From Gymnorhina tibicen (taxonomy: Eukaryota; Chordata; Aves; Passeriformes; Artamidae): DNA of 64,000 nucleotides. Every line of letters begins with the position of its first letter. Within the stretch, counting starts at the first letter, position 1. Positions 25,709 to 38,300 of the stretch are shown piece by piece. Made by a program: the position numbers and the translations under genes. Location of the stretch: positions 9,785,162 to 9,849,161 of the forward strand of contig VXAZ01018984.1 of NCBI GenBank assembly GCA_013399875.1. The letters are read 5' to 3'. Under the pieces are notes generated by a model. That model was not told the origin of the DNA. It saw only the letters and a program-made list of their open reading frames with translations, and made no database searches.

Positions 25709-26695
25709 CCGCGTGGAGACGCGGGAACTTCCCTTTGGTGTTCGAGCTTCCCGTGGCGGGGCGGGGGAAAATTGGGCCCCCCGGGCTCCATCTCTTGGAG
25801 TGGCCCCAGGTCCCTGGTTGGCTGCGGGAGAGCCCCCTCAGAGCTCTGGGCAGCTAAGAAAACAACCATTAAGCTGCTGCATAGCCGATACCACCCCGAG
25901 CAGCCCTTAAGGACTGGACATCTCCCTTCCCCCCTCCACACGGCCCCGCGCAGACCCGGCAGGAGCCGATAGAGCTCTCTGCAACCAACGTAGCTAGACT
26001 CGAGCTGAGGAGCCAGCAGCATAAAGGGAAAGAGGCTTTTTCTCCAATGTAAGGCCTGAAGAAAATCATGGCAACTTCAAGGTCAGAAGGAAAGAGAAAG
26101 TAAGTCATGGGAGACAGAGCTGAAGATGGCGACAGGAAAAGAGGGTGGAGTCGCCCCCACTGTGAAGCTTAAAAATACTTTTTGCAGGCCGTGGTAAAAA
26201 CTGTAATATCACAAACTGTTCTTTTCTCTTTAATCCACTTAAAGACATGGGAGGATGAGAATTTTGTGTGCAGCCTGCAGAAAAAGAAACATGACCACAG
26301 CAGGTCACCTTGGAGTTAAAGAGATTTTTAGAGATTTTGTGAAGAGAGCAGTTGCTTTTAGGCTGGAATTTGCTTATCCTTAAAGAAAGAAACACCCCAT
26401 ATGTGGCCCATGCTGGCAGTTGTGGGAAGACTGCAAGATTCATGGCAGAGATGTTTTTCACGGCAGCAGAATTTTCTGGGTGGGTCTGTTGCCTTTTGAG
26501 CAGTTTAGAAACCACATGAGGCAAAAGAAAACCTTTTTTCCTTAAATAATGGAGAAACATTTAAGAACTATAATACTGACTACAATCATAGGTTGTTATC
26601 CTTTGTGCAAGTTAAGTAAAAACGGGAGGTGCTGGAGAGAAAGGGGGTTTTGTTTTAATTCATTATTATTTCTTTTTACTTTTAATTCTGTTAGC

Positions 26696-26701
26696 AATAA
26701 A
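26696..26701 (+). terminator. LTR polyadenylation signal AATAAA
   Basis: Canonical AATAAA in the last 150 bp of the LTR, followed by T-rich sequence (CTTCTTCATATTCTTT). It is the expected R-region signal. Confidence 0.7.
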
Positions 26702-26837
26702 CTTCTTCATATTCTTTAAAGTTTTAAGCCTGCTTTGCATTTCTCCAAATCCTTTATCTCACAAAAGGTAAGAAATGCGAACAAAACCACTACACTGAAT
26801 TGGTGTTTCCGCCTGGTTTCGAACTGAACCCGCTACA

Positions 26838-26842
26838 CCAAT
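26838..26842 (+). repeat. Target-site duplication (right copy), CCAAT
   Basis: Exact copy of 25631-25635, directly after the LTR's terminal CA. Confidence 0.88.
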
Positions 26843-29800
26843 TGTATTCAACCAGAGTATAACTACTGTGTACAAACACTCACATACTTTTTATCTCCTG
26901 AGATTTAAATGTGTCACTCCAGACTCTGGAAGCTGTTCTTTACTAACTTTCCTTTGTAGCTGCCTTCATAAAATCAGTTTGGAGTATCATTAAACTCAAA
27001 GACAAAAAAACATTAATTCTGAGTCTGGCTGAGAAATCTAGGACAAACTCTTAGGAAAGTAGGAAAAGTTTACATGGAAAAGCAATTGTAATTTCTCTCT
27101 CTGATCAAAGCCTAATTTCAAAATTTGGTCATAAATATTGACCCAATGTGGAAAATAGCAAATAGCAACTTACAACAGAAAATTACTGATATACATTTAT
27201 TAAATTGTTTTAATATTAATCAGAGCCAGCAATTTAATGCATTTTTTTAATATCTTAAGAGATTATATACATGAAAGTACTTCATCTAACCTGAACTACC
27301 TTAAGTTTAAGAAGTTAATATTACAGACTGACTGTCATTGAACTGTAAATCTACAATAAGACCTTTCTTTGGTCTTCAGGTTTTCTTTCTACATTCTTGT
27401 TAAAATGAGCCCAATGAAAAATCACAGCATGAAAATCTAGAAATATGTAACCAGTTACCTCTCTGAAATTAAGCCCTAATGTTTGCAGTCTTTAAAGGGA
27501 CCAGAAAAAGTGCAGTGCTTTGATATTTGACATTTTAACTATGTAAAACATTTTCCTCTGTGAAATTTTTAACAAAGCAAGTAAAGGCTACATTTAGTTA
27601 ATATTTATAACTGAATAAATAAATTTGCCGTTAAAAAGCAATCTGAATCTGACCTCCAGGTAAAGGTGAGCATATTCCTCATCAGTCTCCATTTATATAA
27701 ATAGAAAGTTAAATTTGAGCCAGTGTGTTTTTAACTTAACACAGCAGGGGTTTTGATAACTGCCTCCTCCTTCTATTCAATAAATGAACACCTATAAATA
27801 CCTCTAGATTACTTAGGTATTACGTTTTATCTTGAAAACAGACACATCTTTTCAAGAAAAAGTTTACCTGAAGACAAAAATATCTAATCAATACTGACCA
27901 CACATATTGCAGTTTTATTGCAAATATGTGGGATGTTCACTTATATGAGGAAATACCACAACTTGGTTCTGCATTATCAGATTCCCTTTTCCCTCAATGA
28001 CCACATTCTGTTGCACTGCTGGAAGCCATGAATCTTCTCCAAGGTGTGTAAATATCCTTCATTTACAGCTTTCTGAAACGAAATGCAAAGGATCTTGTCT
28101 CTTAAATAGGAGATAGGAAGGACTGGAGGGATACTCATAAAAATTCGAGGAATGAAGAGCCAGAACCCTGCAGATGCAACACATTCACAAAACAAGAGCC
28201 AGAAAATAACCATACCTCTCCTTTAAGGTACGAGATTAGAAGATTCTCTTGGGAAGACTAGCAAGACTCCAGGCTTCAAAAGGGGAAGCTGAAGAGCATT
28301 AATTAAAAGAAACAGAAACTCCTGAAATGAACATCTGGTCTGGATTTAGTAGTGAGAGGATTATTGTCCTGAGAGGGTGTAAACTGAAATCCATTTAAGT
28401 CTTTCAAATTTCACAAGAAGGTACCTTGAAAAGATGTTCCCCACCCTCATTCACAATTTGCCTTTCTTCCTCATATAAAAGAGAACGAATGCTTCATAAG
28501 CACATTCATTTCTCAATCCATTTCAGCCATCCATTTCTCTTCACAGTAAGTATAAAACTTGTCCTTTTCAATTCTTAGCATTATCATTTGGGAGAACACA
28601 GATACCAGCTTTGCTTTTCTGCAAATATGCTGGAAGCAGATGAGTGCACACATGCCATTTTGCTCAAGAACTCTCTATAGATAAGGCACAAGTAGATGCA
28701 TTTCCCAATCCACAATAATTCCACGTGCAAAGCAGCTGTCCAGAAACACAACAAAAACCCAACACCTCAGAAGAAAAGTTAGAACAGCAGAATGACTTCT
28801 TTGGAAACAGTCATGTAGAACTAGTACATCCCCCAGACCAAAACGCTGCTGTTTACTTTCAAAAAACACTGCACTTCTGAGACACCAAGTATCTTTCCAG
28901 CACACACACTACAATTTCAGGGAACCAGGAAATTCTAGTTTCTAACCAAGGCGGCAGGTAGAAACATGCGTGTTTATAAATTTTGTGTAAACAAACTTTC
29001 CTCTCTTCAGAACAAAAATCACCTCCCAGCACCAGTTCTGGAAAGACTGGGCCTTATACTTTCAAAAACAGAGCTCTACAAGACATCTCTACAGATGAGG
29101 ACAATATTTTTTTAGGACCCTTCAAAGACCACAGCTTGTAATATATACTCAGTTTTTAACTCCAGAACAGTCAGAGCCTGGGTTTTGCATATCGGAAATG
29201 CCACCTGAAATGACACAATTCTTCAGGCTCAGCAAGTCATTTTCTCCAAGGCAAAAGTCCTCTGGGGAAAAAACAACAGGTGCTCCTCTGGTCCAAAAAT
29301 ATGTAAAAAAGCTCTGTACATGAATGAAGAAGCATTGTAAAGCTCACTACTTCCTGATTGAAGAGCTCTCTGGGGATGCTTCTTGAAACTGTTTTCTCTA
29401 ACATACACATGCAGAAAAGAAAAATCACATTAAGTATTTTATTCTCTAGAGAAATAATAAGAGACTGGCATCTATAGTATTAGACATACTGAGTCACCCA
29501 CAAAACCCACTCTGTTCCAATGGTAACATTTCTGAACTTGTTTCATCTGGCATTCCAGCCAAGCCAGTTTCACAAAACATATTGAGAACCTTTACTTCAT
29601 ATTTCCCCCTTCTAGAATAAGTTTAATGATAGCCATGTTGCACACTATAAAACTACCAATTGATGTTTTTTAAATATCCAGGATTACAAAACAATCATCA
29701 TACCTGGTCTGGGCACTAATTTAGTTTCTTTTAGAACTTCAAAGTGACTACTGGAATAGAAATATTATTTTCACAACTGACTTTACTCTTTTTGCAAGAT

Positions 29801-31226
29801 AAGAAGGTAGAGAAGTTACAGCCTAAATTGTATCCTGGCAACAAGCGTGCAGTCAAATTTTCATTTCATAAGAGGGTTGAGCTGTCTTATAAACTGGAAT
29901 TGGAAATGCCTTTTGAGTAGCAAGGAAGCCAAAACCTTCAGTATTTATTACAACAGGAAGCTAATTTCTTTTCACCAGGAACTGTTTAACCCCAAACACA
30001 GCAGGGTCTCAGGAAAAGCTGAGCAAAGTTAGTAGGAAGAGGACTGACAGCATAAGCCCTGAGCAACCACGAGTAATCAATGCAAGAACAATGACCCTCA
30101 CTACATGATTAATTTCCCAGCAGTGTTCCCAAATAAGTTAATGATGTTACAGTGCAATTAAACCACATTGTCTACATCATGTGTTTCTCCCTAGATACAA
30201 ACAAGCTATTATTAAGTAGGGAAAGCAATTAAAGTTGTAATATTTCTAAATGATGTAGTTGTTTTCCAGGAAACATTTACTATGTATGTTAAGGAAAACA
30301 TTTTTAAAAATTCTTAATTAGTGAAAATCTGGTGCTCTAAGGTAATAATCCATCCTAGGAAACTGCCTCCACAAAAAAAAGAAATGGAAATGTAGCAAAC
30401 GTTCCACTTTGAAAAAGAAATATCTCTCATTTCTACAAATTTCAGCTCAAATTGCTGTCTCCTCATATTTAATCTCAAAATATTTACATTTATGGAAAAA
30501 ATATGCTAGCCTTGAAGACATCTCAGACTGGGCATACAATATTTCAATGCAAATAGGATGAAAAGAGTTTAAATGGACGTGTTCTGTGGCATAGAGTTTG
30601 GCTTGCTGTACAATTTGCAAATCACTGAACATTTTCATACAGTCATTGCTGACCATAACTGATAAGCAACACTACAATAAAAAGCTAGGAAGGGAATCCT
30701 AACTAATATTTTCTTGTAAGCCCATAAAATTTTAAAATTTATTTTGCCCTCTACAGCAACAGCAGTTTCAGTAGTTAAATTCTGTACTTGTATTATCTTT
30801 CAGAAACTTGCCTTGTTCTTCCATCTGATAATAACGTAATAATTTGGTAATAAAACAATTCTTTTAACAGCTATTCCTATTACATCCAAAGAAAGGGGGG
30901 GAAAAAAGCCAAACATGAAACCCATCATTCTACCTGCCATAAAGCTCATACTACTTCACTGCAAACAAAGTCACCACAAAAAGCATTTTTTCTCTTTCCT
31001 TGGGAAAACAAGATCTTTGTTACCACCATCACTCTAACATCCGTGTGTAAACCCAGCTGCAGAACATTACTCCATACATAAAAACTCTTAAGACATGTAA
31101 AATCTACAAGGTTACAGTCTCAAAGTTATGGCATCACGAAATATTTATTCCCACAGGAATCATGTCATTGATGGATGTCCTATTATTTTGCTGCAAAATA
31201 TTTCAAAAGATGCTTGCTCTGAGCAT
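26843..31226. other. Non-coding single-copy sequence
   Basis: AT-rich DNA. Short frames on either strand (60-78 codons) match nothing I know. No repeat assigned. Confidence 0.6.
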
Positions 31227-31246
31227 TATATATATATATATATATA
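31227..31246 (+). repeat. (TA)10 microsatellite
   Basis: Twenty bases of uninterrupted TA dinucleotides, likely length-polymorphic. Confidence 0.9.
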
Positions 31247-34200
31247 GTTAAAATTAATATACCACTAATATATGAACCAAGCATTAGTTTCCTGATAGTT
31301 CAAGAAGGTACAACTGCTGATGTATAAATCAAGTCCAGTCACAACTTTATCTTCTAAGACAGCAGTGAGCACAAGCAAGTTACTGTTATTATCAGGCAGG
31401 CAAACTCTTATTGTCAGTCAGACACACAAATACAATCAAAAATAAATTACTTGAAAACAACCAATTTAATTTATACATAAGCTGGATCAAGGCCAAATGC
31501 ACAGCAGAATGAAGGAATGAAATGTGTTTTGAGGTAGTTTTCTCTTGCTGCATTTTTAAAAAAAGATACTTCCACGAAGAGCAGCTGATGTGTGCACAGC
31601 TCTGTAACTCACAATATTGGAACAGTCCCAGTAAAGAAGAGTAATTGCCTCTTGTACACAAGAGTTTCTCTGTATGCTTGTATGGTCTTTCAGTGTTCTG
31701 GGACAAAGTAGCTGAAGCGTTATAAAAAAACTCTCCATGATATTATAAATGTTGAATAGGCAAAATGAATAGATGCAGAGTGCATAGAATAGTACAATTC
31801 ACAAGGGTTATCATGTCATCCCTTTACAATTTCTACTGAATAGATAGTACATGATGAATAGAGTACAACAGTCAATTAGGGGCTGGGTGAGCTGCAGAGA
31901 TATGGATCTACAACCCATCAAAATGCATTTTAAATATAATGATAGCATTCCTCTTTCACTCATTATTATCTTAATTTTCTGTCTGCATTTCACAGTTTTT
32001 AAAAGTTAGTAAAAACACTGAAGTAACATCACCTTTTTGATGACAACGATGCAAACTTTTAAATCAGCATGGGCTACCAAGAGAGGAATAGAAAAATTAG
32101 TAGCTTTTTAAATTTAATTTTAACAGTTAAGTTCTGCACATTTTCTAAAGAATGAAGTTTAGCAGTTGAACAAATCGCCTGCTGTAACTTCAGGCAGCAG
32201 AAAATAAGCTGCCTCTGGGAAGAAATTTATTAAACTTGTCCGTCCCCTCAGAGACCCACAGTGATCTTGGAATTACACAGCATGAATCCCATCTCCAGAA
32301 GATCATGATTTGCTTTTCAGTCAGAAGCTTCCTGCTGCTGGTGAAACTTAAGCTGCATTCCCTGAAAAGGTTCAGCTTGAGAATTATTGCACTGCCATGG
32401 CTACAAGGTGAAATATATGGTGGGCTCAGGGGCATACCAAAGGAAATTGGTGGTACAAGAAGAAAAATGACCTCTCCATTTGGAACTATATATATATATG
32501 TGAGATCTTCTGCACTTGTGCATGCTATATATCCCTAAATTTTAACTGAGTATCTCATAAATACCACAATAGTGACTTAATTCAGCTGCAGAGCACTGAA
32601 TGTGGTCCAACAGTTTGCAATACATTAGTGTTATCTACCAAAGACATTACGAGATTCTTTCCATACATCAATTCATTAATAAAGCAAGTGTCTTTCTTAA
32701 AAAAAAAAAAAAGAAGAAATTGTGGTTTTCTCAAGAGAAATTTGAATGTCTAATAGAAAACTTTCATTCATTATACCTCCTGCAATTACATGCCATTAAC
32801 AGCCTCCTGAGGCATTGTCAGTGCCTGCAACACAAGAAAAGAACTGACAGCTATTTTAAAATCTAGAACAGAATCAAGGCCCTACCTGGATTTTCTTCAA
32901 ATGTAGGCACACAAGGATAGAGGAAGCTATTAATGCAGACATCACCCGTCCCCTACTTGAATGGGTGAGTACAACACTGGGATTACTATCAACCAGAACC
33001 TTAGAGCCAGATCCCATAACTATGGAGGGAAGTACACAGAATATCAAGCAATATCCTCAGCAATAAGATTTTATGTGATTGAGGATCCAAAAGAGCAAAC
33101 AGCCTTTATCCAACACCTACAAACATAACAGTCAGAAAACAGCTATTAAAATGAAAAATAAGACAGAAATTATGGATTCCTGGATGAGATAAGACATGGC
33201 TGACAGTCACTCTTGTCTGGAAGTTTTCAGTTACACATAAGGGGATCTAACATTTCTAATAGAAATTAACAAGATTTTTTCTCAGGCTATTCCAATCCAA
33301 AATATATTTCTATATGGTACAGAATGTCCAATAACTTTTTCTTATGCTTGTACACACACTGTCATAGAAAACTATAATCATGTTTTTAATATATAGCTTG
33401 AACTCAGTCTTTAGGTACTGTGCTGTATAGAGTAGTGATAGACACACTTTTCTTGGCTAGTATCCTTTCTGAATGATCCTCCCTGACACTTTTCTGTTGA
33501 CATTCTGCAATTACACTTATTCTTCTCCTCCACCAGATCTCAAACTTTTATGCCCTTTCCCAGAACTGTTATGAATATCAGTCATTTACTGTTTTAGCCA
33601 AACCTTTTCCTGCTCAACTACATTTTTTTGATTCTCTCTTTTTAAAGTACAGATTGGCTAATTCAAAAGATTGAGGCAAAATATGAGCCAAGGCAAAATG
33701 TAGTAGAGTGGGTTTTAACCCTACTGATAACTGTGAGATTCTTCTTAAAAGCTCTCTATTTTTTCTTATTGCACTCTGCCAGAATTAGTAGGGATAAGAC
33801 AGAAAAATTCCAAAAGGAACACAGACTGAAGAGGATATAGATTCAAATTTTTTTTCTTAATTTTCTAAGATTTTTTATCATATTTGGAAAACAAAAGCTA
33901 TAACAAATAGAATAGATTTTAGTACACAATCGTAACTTTCTTATTGACTTAGAAGGCAGACTACTGAAGTTATGCTGCATTATGCACACTAAGAATTTTT
34001 AAGATGTTAAGAAATAATGAACTTTGAAATGTCTTTCAAAGAGTGCTTCTCTTCAATGGAAGATTGAAAATCTAGGGTTAGAATTGGAAAAACAATCATA
34101 TTCTCCCTTGCTGATAAAAAGAATTTTGATGGTTGCAACAGTTTCAGAGAAAAATTCTATAAACTGATTAGATAGTAGAGATTTTATCATTGCCTTTCTT

Positions 34201-35087
34201 TCTAAGATTGAAGATTATAGAAAGTTTCAAAGGTTCATTATAGCAAAACAATTTTATACACACATATATTGATTTATACAACAAATGAAGGTTTTATGAA
34301 CAGCAAAATTTCTTGTACTCTTGAGAATACATATACATTTAGCCATCTATGATCACATGGCTTCAAAGCAGATTAGTAAACAACCTGGAATTCCATGTAA
34401 AGAATCACTTTAAGATGTCTTTAGTTAGCAAGCACATGGAAAGGTAAGATAAACTAGTTTCATATACAGAAATTTGAAACCATTTTAAGTACAGTGTAAC
34501 TTTTGTCCTCTTTACATATATATTCAACACAAGATCCAGTGAGGGAAAGAGCACTCCTGGAAGTTGGTAATCAGCCTAACTCAAAGCCTGAGCAGTAAAA
34601 AATACTTTTCATACAAAGAAGTTCAAAAAAATTTTAGTCTCAGTGATGCGAGGAACATTTCACTGGAGTGCTGCATTTCCCCCAAAAGTAATCACAACTG
34701 GTATGCTCAGAGATCAGGCAAAACTTCTGCAAAGCCAAGAAGACGCTGGATGATTTCCCGGAATGAGCAGCTCACCCTATTCCATATGCCAGCAGAAGAG
34801 CCTCACGCTCTGTAGCAGAAACTATCTCTCAAATAATGTCTGTTGTGTGAAGCCAAAGAGCCTGATCTGAGATTCAGCTGAGGGACAAAGAGAATATTCA
34901 GCTTCCAGCACCTTCATGGCATGAGCGTTACCTGCACAGGTAGGACTACCTTAGGTCTGAGCAGGCCAACCCAGCGCTCAGCTGCTGTGCACAGCTCATT
35001 GGACTTTGGCAAATCATGGCAACACTGTGCTTGTAGAAGCTAAAGGACCAGGGGAGTTACAGAACAGGACCATGCATTTCTTAGCAC
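31247..35087. other. Non-coding single-copy sequence
   Basis: No exon recognised. It contains a short TA run (about 32489-32499) and an A13 run near 32699. The block just left of the next CR1 (about 34860-35087) is less AT-rich, but I cannot assign it to CR1 or to another family. Confidence 0.55.
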
Positions 35088-35355
35088 TGTCTGAAGGGAG
35101 GGTGCTAAGAGGATGGAGCCAGGCTCATCTCAGTGATGCCAAGCAATAGGACAAGAGATAACAGGCAAAAATTGATGCACAGGAAGTTCCCCCTGAACAC
35201 AAGGAGGAACTGCTTTACTGTGCCTGTAACCAAGCTGGAGATATCCAAGAACCGTCTGGACCAATCCTGTGCCAGGTGCTCTAGGACAACCCTGCTTGAG
35301 CGGGGACGTTGGAGCAGATGACACACTGGGTCCAACCTTACCCATTCTGTGATTT
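35088..35355 (+). mobile_element. CR1 LINE 3'-end fragment with internal deletion
   Basis: A CR1 copy starting CTGAAGGGAGGGTGCTAAGA and ending CCATTCTGTGATTTT. It shares its left part with the copy at 24310 (GAGGATGGAGCCAGGCTC) and the same 3' blocks (GACAACCCTGCTTGAGCGGG). After TTTACTGTG it jumps to the GAGATATCCAAG segment. It thus lacks the roughly 45-base CACTGGAACAGGTTGCCC...TTGTGG part that the 24310 copy retains, which indicates a deletion after insertion. Confidence 0.92.
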
Positions 35356-38300
35356 TCTAAGAAGAAGGGACGAAAAAGATGAAGTAAACAAAACTGTTGG
35401 CTAGTCTCTATATCAGGCACATTAGATTACATGTACAGCACTTCTTATCTTCCAAAACATTTCAGAAAGCATACATACAGAAAATGTAATTTTAAGAAGA
35501 TATGGTGACATGTTATCATTCTAGATGTTCAAATAATTCTTAAAAGTATGAAAGTATTTCAGGTGATGACTTAAAGCATTTTAATGTATCACAGTTGAAC
35601 TATTTTTTTATTATCTCAGATTGTACTTTAAAGTACTGGAGTACTTTAAAGCACTTGTTCTCAATGTATTGCATTTATGGCACTGCAGTATTTCTACAAT
35701 ATTATGCTTCTTCTTTGAGTGACACACGTTTTACACAAGGATGGAATTTAAGCAAAGGGAAGGATTTGTATGTTACGTGTAGTGTGTAGTTGGTGCCGCA
35801 CCTGCCTTTGAAAGGGAAGGATTAAAGCAGTAAACTACAACTCTTTTCATTCATAATAAAAACTGTGTAGAAGAAAACATTATGTCCCAACTGATTATGA
35901 AAGCCTATTTAATGAAATGCATATTTTTGAAGACTCAGAGGTACCGTAATATTTGCACTATTATTTAAGAACCATTAAGTACAATTGTGACAGTAATGCT
36001 ATTAAACATTTTATAGTCTGCTCAGTGCAGGTTTATTTTCCACATCAACTTTCGCTCTTTTACAATATTGTTCTAATAATTCAACATCTAAGCAATGTCT
36101 CACTTCAACAGATTAAGGTTAGCAGGACATTTTTCTGGAAAGGGATAAAAAACAGTTTTCTGGCAAAAAGCCTACCTCATCCACATGAATGAAAGTCGTT
36201 TAAAATAATTTGCTGTCTCTAGGTCTCTCTAACCTTGCAAGGAAAATTTTAAGTGTTTCAGAGGCAAATTTACATAAATGCAATAAAAGTTTCAAACCTT
36301 GGATTTGTACTTCCCAAAGTACCTTTTTGCCATTAACATTTGGGTTTAATGGCAACAAGAAATGAAGCCTTTGTTCCAGCTATTTGAAGTAACAGCATCT
36401 CCTTACAGTTCTTTACATGAAAATATTCATTAGCTAAATGAAGTCAGAATATGAAAGTGACTTAAAGGCAAGAAGAAAGTCTAATCTCGATCAGGGTGTG
36501 GAAAGCATCCCCCAGGTCGGCCCTAGTCAGGTGCTGATGCAGAATTCATAGCTAACTGTACCATGAGGGTATAATGCTACTCCTTGGAGCTGATGTGGAT
36601 GCACTTTTGACCCCAGGCAAACGTCATAGGCTGAATAAAATGGCTATCATAGGTTCAGAATCTACTTCGACAGCTAGAAGCATGCTGTTATGAATTTTTG
36701 GATAAACAAATTGCCTTGGTAAACTCTGTAAATCATATCACATTTCTAAGTCTACAGCTGGTCATAAAGTTGAGATCCAGATTTTTGACCTTTGATGTCT
36801 GTCTTTCTAAAACCTCTCTGATAGAAATGGCCTTCAACTACAATCAAGATCTAAATCTTCCCCAAGTTTATGGTCGTTCAGTTATGCCAGTCAATAAAAG
36901 CACTTTCTCTTTAAAACCAAAATCATTTTTAGGCTATACATTGTGTCATGAAATTTGGCCAGAAACAGAAAAAAAGCCAAAGTACCTGTATATCAGTTCT
37001 GGTGGCAGGAAGTATTGAACAAAATATATTTCCCACAGTGAAGGAATGCATTTCTCTGCAAAGCTGAATGTTTTTCATTTGACCTATATGCTTGTTATGA
37101 TGGCAAATGTTATCAAATGTACCAAGGAGAAATTGGAAAGAATAGAATAACTTTTGGTGAGAAAAGAATATGAAAAAATATCTCAATTATTAAACAAGTA
37201 CACTGATTTAAAGCAAGTGCAATACATTAGTAAGAGCAATTAGCACGTTTGGGATAGCTACCACACAGCACTTCTCTGTCTTAAGACTCTAGATGACAAA
37301 ATATTCTTGATTCATTTCACAAGCTTGATTCGTGTTACATGTTATGTTCCTATACACTGATCATTCTGGCACTCATCTAAAACACAAGATAATCCATAAT
37401 AATCAACTGACAATTAATACTCCACACATAATAAAAAAAAGAGTTATTTCTGTTAAGATACTTAGCATTACTCAATAATCCTCCCAAGACTTCATTTCAG
37501 TCACTTTATCCTTGCAAATCCAAAAGATTATTTGAGGTTTCTTTTTGCCATTTTCAAACACGTCCATTGTGCATTCCTGCTCTAACATGGCACTCTGTGC
37601 ATTTTTAAAAATTAATCCTATAAAATAGCATTACCTCGTGTAAAAAAGTTTTAAGACATGCAAAATACTTTAGAAAAAAATATGAGTCTTCAAAAGCTGC
37701 AGAAGTTTGTTAGATCTTAGATTGCAGATTTTTCCATGATGTTTATAAGAGTAACACAAATTATCTTTTTGGTTTTATCCTTTCTCAAAAAAATTTAAGA
37801 CTTTAAGCAAAGCTACCCTGAATTCAAAGACAAAATTTGTAATTTTTTAGAGAGATGTAACACTTAACACTATTACATTGTACATTTAATAGAAAAAATC
37901 CATAAAAATCCCAGATCTACAGGGTGGGTGTAACATGTAAGAGATCTTAAACTTGAACCTATGAATTATAAACAATTTTGGTTTTGATGTTCAGTGGTTA
38001 CCAGTAAAAGTAATATGACAGCAATTTTCTAAACATAGCATGTATAACTACTAAAGTAAGTTGTGCTTTAAAAGATAGGTTTTTATCAAGTTTACTTATA
38101 TTTTTACTTTCTACAAACTTTCCATGGCTCAATCTTACTTTAAAAGTCTAGGTATTAACAAAACATATGAAAAACCTCCCTTTATGGAAAGTTCTATCAA
38201 GAATCTTAAAAATAATAACAAATAAACTTCCTGGGCTTTAAAATACAGTTTGTGTATCTTGCTGGTCATTATCAGCCTTTGTTGAGATGGAGATAAGTCC

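Larger units (their letters stand above)
25636..26837 (+). mobile_element. Solo LTR of an endogenous retrovirus, CpG-rich, 1.2 kb
   Basis: A 1,202-bp solitary LTR from TGTGGTGGTTTGGACC to GAACTGAACCCGCTACA, with short imperfect inverted ends (TGTGGTGGTT / AACCCGCTACA) and a perfect 5-bp duplication CCAAT on both sides. A TATA-like TATTTAAA (25701-25708) is followed by a strongly GC- and CpG-rich block (about 25708-26000). A YY1-like AAGATGGCG lies at 26123-26131, and an AATAAA at 26696-26701 is a good 3'-end signal. No internal retroviral genes are present, so the provirus has recombined to a solo LTR. The 151-codon frame antisense to it (26105-26560) has no known counterpart and I do not call it a gene. 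The family name is not assigned; ERVL-like is possible from the 5-bp duplication, and other classes are not excluded. Confidence 0.88.

Noticed and set aside
26105..26560. 151-codon open frame on the minus strand
   Set aside because: It lies wholly antisense within the solo LTR and matches no retroviral or host protein that I recognise.
36698..37018. 106-codon open frame on the plus strand
   Set aside because: No domain, signal peptide or splice context. Composition is like the surrounding AT-rich DNA.
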